Origin: Heliocidaris tuberculata
Lineage: Eukaryota; Echinodermata; Echinoidea; Camarodonta; Echinometridae
Length of the DNA: 64,000 nt
Assembly (NCBI GenBank): GCA_025618425.1
Contig: CM046841.1
Span: forward strand, 9,868,654 to 9,932,653
Direction: 5' to 3'
In this document: positions 55,401 through 61,400 of the stretch, piece after piece
Position numbering within the stretch: position 1 is the stretch's first letter
Layout: every line of letters begins with the position of its first letter
Notes under the pieces: model-generated
What the model was told of the DNA's origin: nothing
Database searches by the model: none
Seen by the model: only the letters and a program-made list of their open reading frames with translations
Made by a program: the position numbers and the translations under genes

Positions 55401-58400
55401 GGGAAAAAATGGAACTATTCAATGACATCAGCGGGAAAAAATGAACTATTTGTTTTCCCGCCCCCCCCCCCCATCGACTCGCGACGCGAAGGAAAAAAAC
55501 AAAAGCAGCTGCTCAGCCTGAGCGTGTACTACATTGTGACGACATTCCTTTACGCGTATCTATTGATTTACTTTTTTTACTTTACTTTAATCCCACGATG
55601 ATCTAGTCTATTCTTAAAGCAGTTTACAGAAGTTGCTGAGATAACATTTTCAGGGAGACTGTTGCACAAATCCAGTTTTAGGCATGCACCGGTGTGTGAT
55701 AATGTCATCATTACGCGTTTGCTATCCTCGCAAATTCATCCCTTCTTCAAACTGTTTGTGTATACGTGTGCGGTCTGTCATATCCTACAGTGCACATGAT
55801 CAAGTAGATGAATAGAATTAAGCTTTTGTTCAAGATGACGGATATAAAACAAATGTGCAATGACTCATTCTCGGAACAAGCTAAAACTATTCGCACTCAA
55901 GAACACCAAATAGTACTAATCTCCCTCTGGCCGAGGCGATGGCCCTCGGGAGAATAGTACTATTTGGTGTTCCTTTGAGGCGAATAGTTTTAGCTAGATC
56001 CTCGAGTGTCATTGTATATTTGTATATTATGTTTTGCTGAAGTTCCTGATAATTCAGTGATGTTTTTGAAAAAAATAAATTATTACCGAGCTTCCTGTAG
56101 ACAAGAAGAGGATACATGGCTACATTCCCAGGCACTTGCTGGAGTATGCAGATGGATAATGATGGATATTCGACAGGCATGGCTAACTCATTAAGAGACA
56201 GATGAAGCATGGTGTCATTTCCTGCTATCTTCCACCCTATGCACTCCTGGGCTCTTCCAAGGACAATCTTGCAAGTAGAATTCTGCTCAACAAAGTCTTT
56301 TGAGCAAGAAAATTCACTCTTCTGAGGGTTGGCATAGATGAAGAAAATGGAACCATTCACTGCATCTTGTCTTGGTATATTCTCAGTCAGCTGTAATGTC
56401 TGGCCAGGTAATAAGTCGATTTGTTGAAACTCTTTCTGTTGGACTAGGGAATATGAGGCAAGGAGAAAAAGAAAATCAAAAATATCAAAAGGGAATGTAC
56501 CCCTCAGTGAAAATTAACCTGAGTGGAAGCAGAAAATAAGAGGGAAAAAAAATAAGTGAAAGTTTGGGATAAATCAGAGAAAGAGTGATAAAATTTTACA
56601 TTTCTTGGAGGTAACATCTTTATCAATAAGAAAAAACCTACATGTTCAATTTTCAATTTGGTTGTGATGTGATGTCATTCATGGACTAACTTGTCCAACA
56701 TTCGATAGTTAACCCAAAAAGGGCTGGGGGGGGGGGAGCTGATTCCACCCCCCTGGACATTCGCCGCGACATGTTCGACAATAATTTTTTTTGCGCTGCG
56801 AGCTATCGCCTACAGTCTTACACATCTTTGATACCAAATTTTTAAATTAATCAATATATTGGACAGACGGGTATGTGCCGCTTTGACGACCCCCTTTTTC
56901 AACGGCCGATCGGCATTCTCAAGATACCCAAATTTCCATAAACTGCCGTTCTCACCCTTCTCTCGCGTTCTCAAAATACTCAAAGTGCTCGTCTCTCTCC
57001 ATTTCCTCCAGCGCGCCCCGTTCGCGTACGTATGTCCATTCACTTGCGTGTGCAACTGCATAAGCATGCACTATAGAATCCCCACACTACATGTAAGTGC
57101 CGTAGTTCCTTAGACCATGTTTTTTTTGCTCAGCCGGGTATAGATCCACCATTCCAAAGACCGTTTTTCGCTTCTAGTCAGTTCCTTAGACCCCCATTTT
57201 GGGGTTGACTGAGGCACACCCCTGTCAAAAAAAGTCTGAGTGCCCCCTCCCCCCCGGGGGTTGTTTACTATATTTTACAATAAGCTATCTCTCACCGCGT
57301 AGTAATATCGTAAGATTGTTGCATAAGGAGTGTACACAACAAGAAAATGAATAGTTTTACTAGAAAAGCCATTTCTTGCTGTCTACTTCATTTTTCCTGC
57401 TGATATCATCGAATAGTTCATTTTTTTCCCCATGATCAGAGGGAAAAAATGGAACTATTCGATGACATCAGCGGGAAAAAATGAACTATTTGTTTTCCCG
57501 CCCCCCCCCCATCGACTCGCGACGCGAAGGAAAAAAACAAAAGCAGCTGCTCAGCCTGAGCGTGTACTACATTGTGACGACATTCCTTTACGCGTATCAA
57601 TTGATTTACTTTTTTTACTTTACTTTAATCCCACGATGATATAGGATGAATGCCTGTTCATCGATCGTAGCTTGTCGTATCATGTGGTTATACATTTTCC
57701 ATGTCTTACCAAGTCGATTATGTGTGGGAAAGGACAAGATGTGTGTAGATATTGACTCATACAGCCTATACTGGCTCATAAACAAGATCATGGTTTTTAG
57801 ACCAGTATTTATCTAGTCTATTCTTAAAGCAGTTTACAGAAGTTGCTGAGATAACATTTTCAGGGAGACTGTTGCACAAATCCAGTTTTAGGCATGCACC
57901 GGTGTGTGATAATGTCATCATTACGCGTTTGCTATCCTCGCAAATTCATCCCTTCTTCAAACTGTTTGTGTATACGTGTGCGGTCTGTCATATCCTACAG
58001 TGCACATGATCAAGTAGATGAATAGAATTAAGCTTTTGTTCAAGATGACGGATATAAAACAAATGTGCAATGACTCATTCTCGGAACAAGCTAAAACTAT
58101 TCGCACTCAAGAACACCAAATAGTACTAATCTCCCTCTGGCCGAGGCGATGGCCCTCGGGAGAATAGTACTATTTGGTGTTCCTTTGAGGCGAATAGTTT
58201 TAGCTAGATCCTCGAGTGTCATTGTATATTTGTATATTATGTTTTGCTAAGTTCCTGATAATTCAGTGATGTTTTTGAAAAAAATAAATTATTACCGAGC
58301 TTCCTGTAGACAAGAAGAGGATACATGGCTACATTCCCAGGCACTTGCTGGAGTATGCAGATGGATAATGATGGATATCCGACAGGCATGGCTAACTCAT

Positions 58401-61400
58401 TAAGAGACAGATGAAGCATGGTGTCATTTCCAGCTATCTTCCACCCTATGCACTCCTGGGCTCTTCCAAGGACAATCTTGCAAGTAGAATTCTGCTCAAC
58501 AAAGTCTTTTGAGCAAGAAAATTCACTCTTCTGAGGGTTGGCATAGATGAAGAAAATGGAACCATTCACTGCATCTTGTCTTGGTATATTCTCAGTCAGC
58601 TGTAATGTCTGGCCAGGTAATAAGTCGATTTGTTGAAACTCTTTCTGTTGGACTAGGGAATATGAGGCAAGGAGAAAAAGAAAATCAAAAATATCAAAAG
58701 GGAATGTACCCCTCAGTGAAAATTAACCTGAGTGGAAGCAGAAAATAAGAGGGAAAAAAAATAAGTGAAAGTTTGGGATAAATCAGAGAAAGAGTGATAA
58801 AATTTTACATTTCTTGGAGGTAACATCTTTATCAATAAGAAAAAACCTACATGTTCAATTTTCAATTTGGTTGTGATGTGATGTCATTCATGGACTAACT
58901 TGTCCAACATTCGATAGTTAACCCAAAAAGGGCTGGGGGGGGGGGGGGGGGGAGCTGATTCCACCCCCCTGGACATTCGCCGCGACATGTTCGACAATAA
59001 TTTTTTTTGCGCTGCGAGCTATCGCCTACAGTCTTACACATCTTTGATACCAAATTTTTAAATTAATCAATATATTGGACAGACGGGTATGTGCCGCTTT
59101 GACGACCCCCTTTTTCAACGGCCGATCGGCATTCTCAAGATACCCAAATTTCCATAAACTGCCGTTCTCACCCTTCTCTCGCGTTCTCAAAATACTCAAA
59201 GTGCTCGTCTCTCTCCATTTCCTCCAGCGCGCCCCGTTCGCGTACGTATGTCCATTCACTTGCGTGTGCAACTGCATAAGCATGCACTATAGAATCCCCA
59301 CACTACATGTAAGTGCCGTAGTTCCTTAGACCATGTTTTTTTTGCTCAGCCGGGTATAGATCCACCATTCCAAAGACCGTTTTTCGCTTCTAGTCAGTTC
59401 CTTAGACCCCCATTTTGGGGTTGACTGAGGCACACCCCTGTCAAAAAAGTCTGAGTGCCCCCTCCCCCCCGGGGGTTGTTTACTATATTTTACAATAAGC
59501 TATCTCTCACCGCGTAGTCCTATCGTAAGATTGTTGCATAAGGAGTGTACACAACAAGAAAATGAATAGTTTTACTAGAAAAGCCATTTCTTGCTGTCTA
59601 CTTCATTTTTCCTGCTGATATCATCGAATAGTTCATTTTTTTCCCCATGATCAGAGGGAAAAAATGGAACTATTCGATGACATCAGCGGGAAAAAATGAA
59701 CTATTTGTTTTCCCGCCCCCCCCCCCCCATCGACTCGCGACGCGAAGGAAAAAAACAAAAGCAGCTGCTCAGCCTGAGCGTGTACTACATTGTGACGACA
59801 TTCCTTTACGCGTATCTATTGATTTACTTTTTTTACTTTACTTTAATCCCACGATGATCTAGTCTATTCTTAAAGCAGTTTACAGAAGTTGCTGAGATAA
59901 CATTTTCAGGGAGACTGTTGCACAAATCCAGTTTTAGGCATGCACCGGTGTGTGATAATGTCATCATTACGCGTTTGCTATCCTCGCAAATTCATCCCTT
60001 CTTCAAACTGTTTGTGTATACGTGTGCGGTCTGTCATATCCTACAGTGCACATGATCAAGTAGATGAATAGAATTAAGCTTTTGTTCAAGATGACGGATA
60101 TAAAACAAATGTGCAATGACTCATTCTCGGAACAAGCTAAAACTATTCGCACTCAAGAACACCAAATAGTACTAATCTCCCTCTGGCCGAGGCGATGGCC
60201 CTCGGGAGAATAGTACTATTTGGTGTTCCTTTGAGGCGAATAGTTTTAGCTAGATCCTCGAGTGTCATTGTATATTTGTATATTATGTTTTGCTAAGTTC
60301 CTGATAATTCAGTGATGTTTTTGAAAAAAATAAATTATTACCGAGCTTCCTGTAGACAAGAAGAGGATACATGGCTACATTCCCAGGCACTTGCTGGAGT
60401 ATGCAGATGGATAATGATGGATATCCGACAGGCATGGCTAACTCATTAAGAGACAGATGAAGCATGGTGTCATTTCCAGCTATCTTCCACCCTATGCACT
60501 CCTGGGCTCTTCCAAGGACAATCTTGCAAGTAGAATTCTGCTCAACAAAGTCTTTTGAGCAAGAAAATTCACTCTTCTGAGGGTTGGCATAGATGAAGAA
60601 AATGGAACCATTCACTGCATCTTGTCTTGGTATATTCTCAGTCAGCTGTAATGTCTGGCCAGGTAATAAGTCGATTTGTTGAAACTCTTTCTGTTGGACT
60701 AGGGAATATGAGGCAAGGAGAAAAAGAAAATCAAAAATATCAAAAGGGAATGTACCCCTCAGTGAAAATTAACCTGAGTGGAAGCAGAAAATAAGAGGGA
60801 AAAAAAATAAGTGAAAGTTTGGGATAAATCAGAGAAAGAGTGATAAAATTTTACATTTCTTGGAGGTAACATCTTTATCAATAAGAAAAAACCTACATGT
60901 TCAATTTTCAATTTGGTTGTGATGTGATGTCATTCATGGACTAACTTGTCCAACATTCGATAGTTAACCCAAAAAGGGCTGGGGGGGGGGGGGGGAGCTG
61001 ATTCCACCCCCCTGGACATTCGCCGCGACATGTTCGACAATAATTTTTTTTGCGCTGCGAGCTATCGCCTACAGTCTTACACATCTTTGATACCAAATTT
61101 TTAAATTAATCAATATATTGGACAGACGGGTATGTGCCGCTTTGACGACCCCCTTTTTCAACGGCCGATCGGCATTCTCAAGATACCCAAATTTCCATAA
61201 ACTGCCGTTCTCACCCTTCTCTCGCGTTCTCAAAATACTCAAAGTGCTCGTCTCTCTCCATTTCCTCCAGCGCGCCCCGTTCGCGTACGTATGTCCATTC
61301 ACTTGCGTGTGCAACTGCATAAGCATGCACTATAGAATCCCCACACTACATGTAAGTGCCGTAGTTCCTTAGACCATGTTTTTTTTGCTCAGCCGGGTAT

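Noticed and set aside
56810..57113. Conserved 84-85-codon frames on both strands in every array unit
   Set aside because: The units are nearly identical DNA, so conservation is not evidence of coding; both strands are equally open and no splice signals or known domain is present.
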